A stretch of 64,000 nt of DNA, taken from assembly GCF_009650605.1 (NCBI RefSeq), contig NZ_WAJT01000003.1:124001-188000 (forward strand), in the 5' to 3' direction. The position numbers and the translations under genes were made by a program. Below, piece after piece: positions 8,561 to 16,994 of the stretch; position 1 is the first letter of the stretch; every line of letters begins with the position of its first letter. Under the pieces are notes generated by a model, which had not been told where the DNA came from, ran no database searches, and was given only the letters and a program-made list of their open reading frames with translations. This stretch comes from Labrenzia sp. CE80. GTDB lineage: Bacteria > Pseudomonadota > Alphaproteobacteria > Rhizobiales > Stappiaceae.

Positions 8561-9448
8561 GTGTTTGTCACGCTGTTGGAGCGATCGTTGTCACTGGCCA
8601 TGGCCCATCAGGGAACCCTGTTTCGAACCGGCTGGGCCTATATCCTCCTCCTGGCAGCGCTCAACTTTGCCATAGGCTCAATGCTGTCGCCCGGCGCCGG
8701 TTTTTCGACCGTATCCTACATGACCGAACCGGTCGGCGAGCCAAATGAGGGCGGCCTGCGCCTTCTCGCAATCCTTGCCAATGTTCTCGTCGGGTTTTCG
8801 ATCGCAATTGCCTACGTGCGGCGAATTCTGATCGATGCGCACGACTTTCCGCTGACAGTCTCGAAGCGCACATTGTCCGTCATCATCAACCAGATTGTCC
8901 TGTCGCTGATCGGCATTGTCGCCCTGATCCCGCTTGGCATTGTCGCGTCCATCATCGCCGCGTTCACCGGTGGCCTCGGCTTTCTTCTGTTCCTGGCAGC
9001 GCCTTTCATCTCGCTCATGGTTGTCCAGAAGCTGTCGGTTGTGCTGCCGGCGGCAGCCGTGGATGATCCCTTGTCTTTGAAGGAGAGCTGGAGCGCCACA
9101 CGCGGACTTGGGTGGTCCATGGCATTCTCGGCCCTGATCATGAGCCTCCTGGCGGGCTGCCTGATCGGCCTCTGGTACCTGACCTTGACGGCCGTGGGCG
9201 CATTGACCGCCGGAGAACCCATAATCGAACAGATACGCTCTGCCGTCTTCCCCATGGGCTCCATACTGCTGACGGTCTGGGTCTTCGCCAGTCTCCACGC
9301 CACATTCTACGGTCTGATCCGTGAACGGTTCGCTGCACGCCTCGGCTTGACACGCCAGGTCTATGAACAGGCCAACACAAGCCGTCAGTCCGCCAAGGAG
9401 AAGGCAGAAAAGGCGCTTGCATCAGTCAACCGGATCAGTCGGCGTTGA
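8561..9448 (+). CDS. Unrecognised multi-pass membrane protein, second of a paralogous pair
   Basis: The 295-residue product again has about six predicted membrane helices and shares the P-L-x-x-K-E-x-x-x-x-x-x-GLGWSM block with the preceding gene. The two genes are 82 bp apart in the same direction, which suggests tandem duplication followed by divergence. A charged C-terminal tail rich in Gln, Lys and Ala (about 40 residues) is absent from the first copy and may be a cytoplasmic helix. The GTG at 8561 has GGAGG upstream at good distance. No function is assigned. Confidence 0.75.
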   Translation: MFVTLLERSLSLAMAHQGTLFRTGWAYILLLAALNFAIGSMLSPGAGFSTVSYMTEPVGEPNEGGLRLLAILANVLVGFSIAIAYVRRILIDAHDFPLTVSKRTLSVIINQIVLSLIGIVALIPLGIVASIIAAFTGGLGFLLFLAAPFISLMVVQKLSVVLPAAAVDDPLSLKESWSATRGLGWSMAFSALIMSLLAGCLIGLWYLTLTAVGALTAGEPIIEQIRSAVFPMGSILLTVWVFASLHATFYGLIRERFAARLGLTRQVYEQANTSRQSAKEKAEKALASVNRISRR

Positions 9449-9558
9449 GGTCACGCCTCACAAAGACATCAATTTTCCATCGCCGGGCGAAAGCCCTGTT
9501 GCAGTGCGGTGAAACATCGTAAAAAGTTTGCCAAAGTTTATTTCTGGGAGCCAATTGA

Positions 9559-10341
9559 ATGCTTGCGAACAAAACAGCTGTTGTCACCGGATCCACATCC
9601 GGAATTGGACTGGCCTGCGCCCGCGCCTTCGCCGAAGAGGGCGCCAATGTCGTGATCAACGGCCTTGGCGATGCAGATGAGATTGAAGCGACCCGCGCCG
9701 CCATCGAAAACGACTTCGGCGTTCGCTGCATCTATTCAGCAGCCAACATGCTCAAGCCCGACGAAATTGCGACCATGATCCAGAACGCCGAGAACGAACT
9801 CGGCTCGGTCGACATCCTGGTCAACAACGCCGGCATCCAGCATGTTTCGCCGGTCGATGAGTTTCCCATCGACAGATGGGACGCAATCATCGCAATCAAC
9901 CTGACCTCTGCATTCCACTCCACACGCGCCGCCCTCCCCGGCATGAAAAAGCGTGGCTGGGGCCGGATCATCAACACCGCCTCCGCTCACGCTCTTGTCG
10001 CCTCGCCCTACAAGGCCGCCTATGTTGCCGCCAAGCACGGTATTGCGGGTCTCACCAAGACCGTCGCGCTCGAAGTCGCGGAACAGGGCATCACGGTCAA
10101 TGCGATCTGTCCGGCATACGTCTGGACTCCCCTCGTGGAAAAACAGATCCCCGACACGGCCAAGGCACGCGGCATCACCGAAGAAGAGGTCAAGCGGGAC
10201 GTTCTCCTGAAAGCCCAGCCGACCAAGCAATTCGTGACAGTTGAGCAGGTCGCCGGCTTTGCGGTCTTCCTGTGCACCGACACGGCGTCTTCCATCACAG
10301 GATCTATCCTGCCGATCGACGCGGGCTGGACTGCGCAGTAG
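9559..10341 (+). CDS. bdhA: D-3-hydroxybutyrate dehydrogenase
   Basis: The 260-residue product is a classical short-chain dehydrogenase. The NAD-binding motif TGSTSGIG is at residues 10-17, NNAG at 89-92, and the catalytic set is Ser142, Tyr155 and Lys159. Length and the PAYVWTPLVEKQIPD segment fit the 3-hydroxybutyrate dehydrogenase subfamily, which interconverts 3-hydroxybutyrate and acetoacetate in the turnover of polyhydroxybutyrate. The patatin gene begins 36 bp downstream on the same strand and is probably co-transcribed. Confidence 0.9.
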   Translation: MLANKTAVVTGSTSGIGLACARAFAEEGANVVINGLGDADEIEATRAAIENDFGVRCIYSAANMLKPDEIATMIQNAENELGSVDILVNNAGIQHVSPVDEFPIDRWDAIIAINLTSAFHSTRAALPGMKKRGWGRIINTASAHALVASPYKAAYVAAKHGIAGLTKTVALEVAEQGITVNAICPAYVWTPLVEKQIPDTAKARGITEEEVKRDVLLKAQPTKQFVTVEQVAGFAVFLCTDTASSITGSILPIDAGWTAQ

Positions 10342-10377
10342 CGCGATCCACAAAGCCTGACAGCACAAGGAAACACC

Positions 10378-11397
10378 ATGGCATCGCCAGCTCCCAAGCG
10401 GATCAATCTCGCCCTGCAGGGCGGCGGTGCTCACGGTGCCTTCACGTGGGGCGTTCTCGACTGGCTGCTGGAGGATAACCGCTTCCACATTGACGGGCTG
10501 ACCGGAACGTCGGCGGGCGCAATGAATGCGGTGGTTCTGGCCAGTGGTTTTCAGGAAAACGGCGCAGAGGGCGCCCGCGAGAAACTGGATCAATTCTGGT
10601 GGGAAGTCAGCCAGCAAGCCTTCCTGAGCCCGATCAAACGTTCGCCCATCGATGTTGCGATGGGCCAATGGAGCCTCGACTTTTCGCCGAGCTACCTCGC
10701 CTTTGATCTCATGTCGCGCTTTTCCTCGCCCTATGAGTTCAACCCGCTCAACATCAATCCGCTGCGTGATGTGGTCGACCGGGTCGTCGACTTTGACAGG
10801 GTCCATCAATGCCAAGGGCTCAGGCTCTTCGTGGCGGCGACCAATGTCTATTCCGGCAAGATCCGCGTCTTCAGCGAGCGCGATGTCAACTTGGACGCGG
10901 TGATGGCTTCCGCCTGTCTCCCCCATCTCTTCCAAGCGGTGGAGATCGACGGAGAGCCTTACTGGGACGGAGGCTACATGGGAAATCCGCCGCTCTATCC
11001 ACTGTTCTACAACACAGGCACCCCCGACATCGTCCTCATTCAGATCAATCCGGTCGAGCGGCGAGAGACGCCGAAAACCGCCCGCGAAATTCTCAATCGC
11101 GTCAATGAGATCACCTTCAACTCGACCCTGCTGCGCGAGCTTCGCGCGGTCGATTTCGTCAGCCGCCTGATCGAGGATGAAAAGCTCTCGGCCGAGCAAT
11201 ACATGAAGGTTCATGTCCACCGGATCACGGCGGACGAGCTCAAGCCCTTGCAGGCCTCCTCCAAGGTCAACGCCGAATGGGCGTTTCTGACTGAGCTGAA
11301 GACCATTGGCCGCAACGCAGCCGAGAGCTGGGTTGTCCAGAATTTCGACGCGGTCGGAAGCCACTCGACGGTCAATCTCCGTCAGGAGTTCATTTAA
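10378..11397 (+). CDS. Patatin-like phospholipase
   Basis: The 339-residue product has the three patatin signatures: the oxyanion loop GGGAHG at residues 15-20, the nucleophile elbow GTSAG at 43-47 with Ser45, and the catalytic Asp197 in DGG. Enzymes of this family hydrolyse acyl esters with a Ser-Asp dyad. No signal peptide is seen, so it should be cytoplasmic or bound to membranes or granules. Its place behind bdhA suggests a link to storage-polymer or acyl-lipid turnover; that is inference. Confidence 0.88.
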   Translation: MASPAPKRINLALQGGGAHGAFTWGVLDWLLEDNRFHIDGLTGTSAGAMNAVVLASGFQENGAEGAREKLDQFWWEVSQQAFLSPIKRSPIDVAMGQWSLDFSPSYLAFDLMSRFSSPYEFNPLNINPLRDVVDRVVDFDRVHQCQGLRLFVAATNVYSGKIRVFSERDVNLDAVMASACLPHLFQAVEIDGEPYWDGGYMGNPPLYPLFYNTGTPDIVLIQINPVERRETPKTAREILNRVNEITFNSTLLRELRAVDFVSRLIEDEKLSAEQYMKVHVHRITADELKPLQASSKVNAEWAFLTELKTIGRNAAESWVVQNFDAVGSHSTVNLRQEFI

Positions 11398-11689
11398 CGT
11401 CTCTCAACTGATGTTAACCGCCATTAATCCGCCCCTCGCAAGCCGCCTCGCATTCTGCGAAGCAGGAGTGGTTATCAAAACCTGAATTAAATCAACATCC
11501 TGCCATTCCAGTGCAGAATAGCACAACATCATGATGAAATGGGCCGTTGATCAACTTGGCAAGCCTCTTGCGATAGCAGTGGCATGCTGATTGTCAGGTT
11601 GTGCGTCGTCAGCAAAGTGGATGGAAGGAACGGGCACCTGCGACCCCGCCCGTTTCTTCCCTCCAACCTTTCCCCCAGCATTCGAAGCC

Positions 11690-12125
11690 CTATCGGGCAA
11701 TCACGATTTTCGCATTCTTCTTGCCGTTTTTGGCAATGAGCGAGAAAAGCCGCCTCGCGTTGTCCGGATGCAACCGCACACACCCGTGCGATGCCGGGCT
11801 ACCCAGCTTCTTGATCGCCGTCGTGCCGTGAATGGCGTAGCCATGATAGAAAAAGACCGAATGGGGCATCGGCGAATTGTGATATTTTTTTTGAGAAGTA
11901 CCGCTCGTGCATCCGCCCCGGCTTGAAGGTTCCGATCGGCGTGCGATAGCCGCTGCGGGCCGTCGACACTGGCCACGAATGGCGCGGAAAGCCGTTGATG
12001 TAGACTCTCATTCGCTGGTCAGAAAGATCAATCCTGGCAACCACAGAGCCCGCATGAGCGGATGAAAACGACGATACAGGCAAGATGGAAAGACTGCTCA
12101 AAAGCAAAATAAAGATAAAACGCAT
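11690..12125 (-). pseudogene. L,D-transpeptidase (YkuD) interrupted by a frameshift in an A8 tract
   Basis: Read with one base removed from a run of eight A (T8 on the plus strand at 11885-11892), this is a complete 144-residue YkuD enzyme. It would have a signal peptide ending SSAHA, the strand RTPIGTFKPG near residue 65, and the catalytic signature H99-GTTAIKKLGSPASHG-C115. As written, the first frame stops at 11799 after 108 residues and loses the catalytic half. Both halves look intact, which suggests a recent mutation, a sequencing error in the homopolymer, or slippage-dependent expression. Confidence 0.75.
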
Positions 12126-12294
12126 ACTAGAACCTTCACGTATGCGAAGAGCCTAGCATGACACCTGACGCAGGACTATCTGACAGACATCTATCGCAAG
12201 GTTAGGGTAAATTTGGATTTTTGACATAAAAGCTCTTTATGCCATGCGAGGCAGCACCCAGATAAAGACTACGGAAACCCGCGAGGAGCGAACC

Positions 12295-13125
12295 ATGATG
12301 CAGTCAAACGCCAGCATACGAGCCTTGGCATCGGCTTTGAGCCTTTGGCTTCCGCTTGCGACTCTCCTGGCTGTGACGCCCGCCGCCGCACAAAGTCTTG
12401 ACGACATCATCGCGCAAAATGGATGTCCGGACTGTGATCTGCGCCTGCGCGAGTTGCGGGGCCTGGAGATCACGGGCGGCAATTTCGACGAGGCCATTCT
12501 GCGGGAAGCCGACATGAAGGAAGTCTTCATCGTCGAAAGCAGCTTCCGCGAGGCCGATTTCCGGCGCGCTGAAGTGGAACGGGCCAAGCTCCATTATGGC
12601 GATTTCACCGACGCCTCCATGCGCTCCGTCGATCTCGAAAAGGCAACGCTCATCGGCGCCAAGTTTTTCAAGGCCGACCTGCGCGACGCCGACCTCAATG
12701 AAGCCTCGCTATCAGGCGCTGATTTCACCCAGGTCGACATGCGCAATGCCAGCATGATCCGCTGTGACGCCTCGAACGCGATATTTCACGGCGCCAAGAT
12801 GGATCAGGTCGACCTGGAGCGGACCAATCTAACCGGCGCGGATTTTTCTGAAGCCCGTCTCAAGTATTCGGATCTGGATAGGGTCTTTGCGCGGGGAGCA
12901 AACTTCAAGGATGCGGATCTGACCGGCGTCCGGCTCTCAAGTGCCGACCTCACCGACGCAGACCTGACGGGCGCCAACTTGAGCCGTGCACTTCTGCGTC
13001 ACACCCGTTTGGCCGGGGCAAATCTGTCGGGCGTGTCCGGACTAACCCAAGAGCGTATCATTGGCGCTTGCGGCGACGACAAGACGATCCTTCCCTACGG
13101 CATCACCCTCGAGCCTTGCACCTGA
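12295..13125 (+). CDS. Pentapeptide-repeat protein, exported
   Basis: The 276-residue product starts with a signal peptide of about 33 residues ending TPAAAQS. From about residue 55 nearly the whole chain is built of A(D/N)LXX pentapeptide repeats (for example ADLRDADLNEA and ADLTDADLTGA), which fold as a right-handed four-sided beta helix. Two Cys pairs (CPDC near the start, single Cys in the C-terminal cap) could form disulfides. The ATG at 12295 is chosen for GAGGAG 6 bases upstream and the proper signal peptide. The role of such exported repeats is not known. Confidence 0.85.
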   Translation: MMQSNASIRALASALSLWLPLATLLAVTPAAAQSLDDIIAQNGCPDCDLRLRELRGLEITGGNFDEAILREADMKEVFIVESSFREADFRRAEVERAKLHYGDFTDASMRSVDLEKATLIGAKFFKADLRDADLNEASLSGADFTQVDMRNASMIRCDASNAIFHGAKMDQVDLERTNLTGADFSEARLKYSDLDRVFARGANFKDADLTGVRLSSADLTDADLTGANLSRALLRHTRLAGANLSGVSGLTQERIIGACGDDKTILPYGITLEPCT

Positions 13126-13152
13126 CACTGACACTGGCACTGGCACCTGGCA
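13122..13152 (+). repeat. Hexamer microsatellite CTGRCA, five units, spanning a stop codon
   Basis: The units are CTGACA twice, CTGGCA twice, then one extra C and another CTGGCA. The TGA stop of the pentapeptide-repeat gene lies in the first unit. Confidence 0.8.
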
Positions 13153-13156
13153 CAAA

Positions 13157-13183
13157 AAAGGCGCGTCCGATGGACGCGCCTTT
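13157..13183. terminator. Bidirectional terminator between convergent genes
   Basis: A perfect 12-bp stem (AAAGGCGCGTCC with GGACGCGCCTTT) closes a 3-base GAT loop. It has A residues before it and T residues after it, so it can serve both the pentapeptide-repeat gene and the convergent MipA-type gene. Confidence 0.85.
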
Positions 13184-13219
13184 GATCTTTCAAATCAGCA
13201 ATAAAGCTACCGGACGATC

Positions 13220-14023
13220 CTACTTGAAGAGATCGAAAGAGAACTTGTAGCTGACGCCCATACCAATCCGGAACTGGTCTTTGGAGCCCTGCTCCGTGAT
13301 CGGGCTATCGGCAGCGTCGCCGATCAGACGGTCATAGCCAGCCTGTAAGTGCAAACGGGTGGTGTCGTTCCAATCGTAACTGCCGCGAGCGGAGATGCCG
13401 ACTGACTTGAAGCCTGCGTTGGCGTTATAGGCCGAAAGCTTGCCGCCGCTCGCCGATGCTTCTGAAGACGTCACGCCGAAGTAAGTGTCCATATATTCGC
13501 CGGATGCGAAGGAAGCGCGTGGTCCGATGCTGAACTCCAAGCGGTCGGTCGGATAGAGGATGCCATCCAGACCGAGCTGTCCAACCTGGCCGGTGTGCCC
13601 GTTGATGCCCTGGCGCAACTCACCGAAGACACGGAAATGCTCTGTGCGATAGCCACCGCCGAGGCCAAGCTCCAGCGCCCAGTCAACATCCTTGGTGCCA
13701 GCAAGATCCTTGGCATCATCTGAACTACGCTCGCCGACGAAGCCGAAGGACGGGAAGAAGAATATACCGGACTTGCGCCGACCGTCGACCACCTGCCCAA
13801 GGCCCGGTACATAGAACCGGCCAACCGAAATAATTGGGAAGGGCGCGACCAGATAGGATTCAGAGGAAGAAAACCGCGGCTTGACCATCGCACCAATGCC
13901 GAGATCGATCTCGAACTGCCGCTGACGCTCTGGTGCACCTGTCGAAAGGTCCTGAGCCGAAACACTGCCTGCAGCGACGCTCGCGCAAAGCAGCAGTCCG
14001 AAGCGTTTAAGTACTGATGTCAT
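13220..14023 (-). CDS. MipA/OmpV family outer-membrane protein
   Basis: The 267-residue product begins with a signal peptide ending GSVSAQ. Alternating beta strands and a C-terminal aromatic residue followed by Lys (FDLFK) fit an outer-membrane beta barrel. The pattern GIGAMVKPRF, followed by FPIISV and the segment around FFFPSFGFVGER, matches the MipA/OmpV family, which includes scaffolds for murein-synthesising enzymes and osmotic porins. The start at 14023 gives a standard signal peptide; the frame also opens at 14065. Substrate or partner is unknown. Confidence 0.8.
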   Translation of the reverse strand: MTSVLKRFGLLLCASVAAGSVSAQDLSTGAPERQRQFEIDLGIGAMVKPRFSSSESYLVAPFPIISVGRFYVPGLGQVVDGRRKSGIFFFPSFGFVGERSSDDAKDLAGTKDVDWALELGLGGGYRTEHFRVFGELRQGINGHTGQVGQLGLDGILYPTDRLEFSIGPRASFASGEYMDTYFGVTSSEASASGGKLSAYNANAGFKSVGISARGSYDWNDTTRLHLQAGYDRLIGDAADSPITEQGSKDQFRIGMGVSYKFSFDLFK

Positions 14024-14267
14024 CAAGGAACTCACATTCAGATGGTTCGAATTTGAAGTCACCATATCACGCTAACTGTAAAAAAAGCCTCGCCTCACGA
14101 TCTTTCTATCGCTCTGTGTCATTTCCGCACCGCACAGCCAAACCCATATAAAAACTGGCAAATTCACCAAGTTCGGGGCTTGAGACAAGCTTCGCCTTGC
14201 AGTTGGCGGGCGGGAAAGCTACATGAATTGCCTAACATGACCTCTGACAGGCTACGGGCGGTTCCTG

Positions 14268-14558
14268 ATGCAAGCTATTCTCGACGTTGTTCTCCTGGTG
14301 TTGAACCTCTACACCTACGTGATCATCGCCAGCGCGATCTTCTCTTGGCTTTACGCCTTCAACATCGTGAACTCGAGCAATCAGGTCATCGCGACCATTG
14401 GGCAGACCCTCTATAATCTGACCGAGCCGGCCTTGCGTCCAATCCGACGCGTGATGCCGAACCTTGGTGGCGTCGATCTTTCGCCGATCGCCCTGCTCCT
14501 TGGCATCTTCCTGATCCAGAACATCATCGTCCGCTACATCTATCCCAACGTCTTTTAA
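14268..14558 (+). CDS. YggT family integral membrane protein
   Basis: The 96-residue product has two hydrophobic helices (residues 5-30 and 72-92) around the family hallmark LTEPALRPIRRVMP. YggT proteins sit in the inner membrane and have been linked to osmotic tolerance and, in some phyla, to cell division; the role here is not established. In many genomes yggT is followed by a DUF167 gene, and a broken copy of that gene follows here 2 bases after the stop. Confidence 0.9.
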   Translation: MQAILDVVLLVLNLYTYVIIASAIFSWLYAFNIVNSSNQVIATIGQTLYNLTEPALRPIRRVMPNLGGVDLSPIALLLGIFLIQNIIVRYIYPNVF

Positions 14559-14560
14559 GC

Positions 14561-14896
14561 TTGTCCGACGGCGGAGATAGCCCGTTGCCCTGGAAACAGA
14601 CCGGCAACGGACTGATGCTGACTGTTCGGCTGACGCCTAAGGCTGCGCGATGCGCTAGATAGAATGGAAGTGTTTGCGGATGGGCGAGCCGCGCTCAAAG
14701 CCTATGTGTACGCCGTTCCCGAAAAGGGCAGCGCCAACACTGCCCTCGTAAAACTGATTTCCAAGACCCTCAAGCTGCCCAAGTCCGCGATCTCACTGGA
14801 GACCGAAGCCACCGCACGCGGAAGACTCTTCGCCTAGACGGAAACGCCACCAAGCTTTCTGGCAGGCTTACCGAACTGCTGTCCGGCAAGAGCTGA
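14561..14896 (+). pseudogene. DUF167 (YggU) gene with two frameshifts
   Basis: Three reading frames together spell a normal DUF167 protein. The first frame gives GLMLTVRLTPKAAR, the second DALDRMEVFADGRAALKAYV up to SAISLETEATAR, the third RKTLRLDGNATKLSGRL to the stop at 14894-14896. The first shift lies at about 14644-14650 within GCTGCGCGA, and the second at about 14815-14821 within CACGCGG. Premature stops follow each shift. DUF167 proteins are about 100 residues long and of unknown function. Decay or two base-call errors in GC-rich spots are both possible. Confidence 0.75.
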
Positions 14897-14914
14897 CACC
14901 CAGCCACGCGTAGG

Positions 14915-15121
14915 TCAGACCTCCAGAGGCCGGGCCTCTTCCGCAAGCATGATTGGAATGCCATTGCGGATTGGGTAGGCGAGCTTCGCCGCACGCGAAA
15001 TCAGTTCCTGATGCTCTTCATCATACTCCAGCGTCGTCTTAGTTACCGGACAGACGAGAAGTTCCAACAACTTGCGATCGACCTTGCGATCAACGGGCTG
15101 GGCAGATTCAGCGTCGGCCAT
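14915..15121 (-). CDS. Trm112-like small protein
   Basis: The 68-residue product matches the short bacterial Trm112/YcaR family: KLLELLVCPVTKTTLEYD, then LISRAAKLAYPIRNGIPIML. In the family, pairs of Cys often bind zinc; here only one Cys remains (VCPVTK), so the zinc site is lost. Eukaryotic Trm112 activates methyltransferases, while the bacterial role is unclear. The start is the ATG at 15121; the frame upstream has no homology. It is the last gene of the ybbN-LON-Trm112 operon. Confidence 0.85.
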   Translation of the reverse strand: MADAESAQPVDRKVDRKLLELLVCPVTKTTLEYDEEHQELISRAAKLAYPIRNGIPIMLAEEARPLEV

Positions 15122-15146
15122 GCCGAAAACTCCATTAAGGAAAAGG

Positions 15147-15824
15147 TTATTGCAAAGTAGTGCTGCCGTCATTTTGCGTTCGGGCCAGATCCATCTCGGT
15201 GATCGCAATCAGGGTTTCAGCACGCATCTTCAGATCACGCGCTTCCAGAAGCGCTTGTTTTTCCTGCGGGCCATAGGGGCACATCATGCAAAGCGCATTG
15301 ACCAGGACTTCGGTCTCGGCCTCTGAAACGCTCTCCCAGTCTGCCTCCATGTTGTTGGCATCGAGATAGTCCCTCAACGCTTTGAGAAGACTGTTCCGAT
15401 CGACCTCTTCTTCGCCCACTCCGGACTGAAGGTCCTGCGCGAAGGGCGCAAAATCTGCTTCCACCTGGCGAAACGCAGTAATCGCATCAAGCTCGCGTCC
15501 GACCGCAAAGCGCATCACACCCTGGAGAGTGACCAGATAGCGGCCATCGCCCGACTCCTGAAAGCTGGTCAACCGTCCGACGCATCCGATCCGGGCAAGC
15601 ACGGGCACATCATCTTCTTGTTGTCGAAGCGCAGGTTCCGGTTGCACCATACCGATCAACCGGTTGCCCCCAAGAGCCGCGTCGATCATATCAATGTAAC
15701 GCGGCTCAAAGATGTTCAAAGGCAGCTGGGTGCGCGGCAAGAGCAACGCACCCGAAAGGGGGAAAACGGGCAAGACCGGCGGCAAATCCGCAATCATTTC
15801 ATAAATGGCATTTCCCGCCTGCAT
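15147..15824 (-). CDS. LON peptidase substrate-binding domain protein
   Basis: The 225-residue product contains only the N-terminal substrate-binding (PUA-like) domain of Lon: LPVFPLSGALLLPRTQLPLNIFEPRY is seen in parts from residue 18 to 43, followed by an alpha-helical bundle. There is no ATPase or protease domain. Stand-alone LON-domain proteins of this size are common in alphaproteobacteria and may recognise misfolded proteins. Here it lies directly between a YbbN-type co-chaperone and a Trm112-like gene, which supports a link to protein quality control. Confidence 0.9.
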   Translation of the reverse strand: MQAGNAIYEMIADLPPVLPVFPLSGALLLPRTQLPLNIFEPRYIDMIDAALGGNRLIGMVQPEPALRQQEDDVPVLARIGCVGRLTSFQESGDGRYLVTLQGVMRFAVGRELDAITAFRQVEADFAPFAQDLQSGVGEEEVDRNSLLKALRDYLDANNMEADWESVSEAETEVLVNALCMMCPYGPQEKQALLEARDLKMRAETLIAITEMDLARTQNDGSTTLQ

Positions 15825-15906
15825 TCACTTGTCCTTTGTCGGCTTGATGACCCGAAGCCCGTTGACACGCGCCTATAACCTTATGTGTGGCGCAGCATTG
15901 GCCGGG

Positions 15907-16884
15907 TCAAGAAAACAGAACGGCCGACAGCTTGCGCCGCCCATAGGCGGAAGCTGGTTCCTTGAAACCCCAGGCTTCAAAGAACTGCAGAAGCTGCTTG
16001 CGCGCACCGTCTTCATTCCATTCGCGGTCACGGCGGACAATTTCGATCAGCTGATCCACCGCAGCGTTCTTGTCGCCCTTGCCATTGAGGCCAAGTGCCA
16101 GGTCGAAACGGGCCTGAAGATCCAGAGGATCCTTGTCGATGCGGGCCTGCAGCTCCGCCAGATCGCCAAGGGCTTTGGCCTGTTCTGCCAGTTCAAGAGC
16201 GGCTTTCGCCGCGACATAGGCAGGGTCGTCCTGCTTGTCTTCCGGCACCATCTCCAGAGCCTGCGTCGCCCGTTCGGTCTCGTCTGCGCCAAGGTAACAC
16301 TGGGCCAGCCCGCAGATTGCCTGCACGTTGTCCGGCTCCATCTGCATGACTGCGCCGAACAGCTGCGCCGCTTGGCCGAAATCCTTCGCCTCGAGAAGAC
16401 CAGCCGCCTGCTCGAGAAACGCCTCGGTCTGACTGACCGGAGCCTGGCCACCCAGCTTTTCAATAAAAGCCTTCACTTCGCTGTCGGACTTGGCGCCCAT
16501 GAAGCCGTCAACCGGCTGACCGTCCTTGAACGCGATCACGGCCGGGATGGACTGGATGCCCAGCTGACCAGCGATCTCCGGGTGGTCATCGATGTTCATC
16601 TTGGCCAGACGGACTGCTCCGCCTGCAGCCTTCACAGCGCCCTCAATAACAGGCGTCAACTGCTTGCATGGACCGCACCAGGGCGCCCAGAAATCAACGA
16701 GGATCGGCTGGCTGCGCGAGGCTTCCATGACGTCCTGCATGAAGTTCTGCGTGGTCACATCGAAGACCAGATCGCCCCCAGCGGCCGGACCATTACCACC
16801 GCCGCCGCCGTAACCGCTTCCGCCCATGCTGCCGCCAAAACCGGCGCCAATTTGGCCGCCCATTGAGTAATTGCCAGTGCTCAT
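15907..16884 (-). CDS. ybbN: YbbN/CnoX-type thioredoxin with TPR region
   Basis: The 325-residue product has a Gly-rich, probably disordered N-terminus (residues 8-37), a thioredoxin domain with WCGPC (Cys70 and Cys73), and a helical tetratricopeptide-like C-terminal half from about residue 165. This is the layout of YbbN/CnoX, a holdase that cooperates with GroEL or DnaK. Unlike E. coli CnoX, which has lost the redox motif, this protein keeps CGPC, as alphaproteobacterial forms do, so it may also reduce disulfides. It leads a three-gene leftward operon. Confidence 0.9.
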   Translation of the reverse strand: MSTGNYSMGGQIGAGFGGSMGGSGYGGGGGNGPAAGGDLVFDVTTQNFMQDVMEASRSQPILVDFWAPWCGPCKQLTPVIEGAVKAAGGAVRLAKMNIDDHPEIAGQLGIQSIPAVIAFKDGQPVDGFMGAKSDSEVKAFIEKLGGQAPVSQTEAFLEQAAGLLEAKDFGQAAQLFGAVMQMEPDNVQAICGLAQCYLGADETERATQALEMVPEDKQDDPAYVAAKAALELAEQAKALGDLAELQARIDKDPLDLQARFDLALGLNGKGDKNAAVDQLIEIVRRDREWNEDGARKQLLQFFEAWGFKEPASAYGRRKLSAVLFS

Positions 16885-16994
16885 TCGAATCTGCCCCTGA
16901 TTTCAGGCGTGTCTCGCTCAACCGAAGACCGCATTTTCCCGCGCGATCCGCGCGGGCCGTCATTTGCGCCTAACATGGCGTCGCCGGAGATGAA

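Noticed and set aside
9736..11364. 542-codon open frame opposite bdhA and the patatin gene
   Set aside because: It spans two real genes on the other strand and has no family resemblance; a codon-bias shadow.
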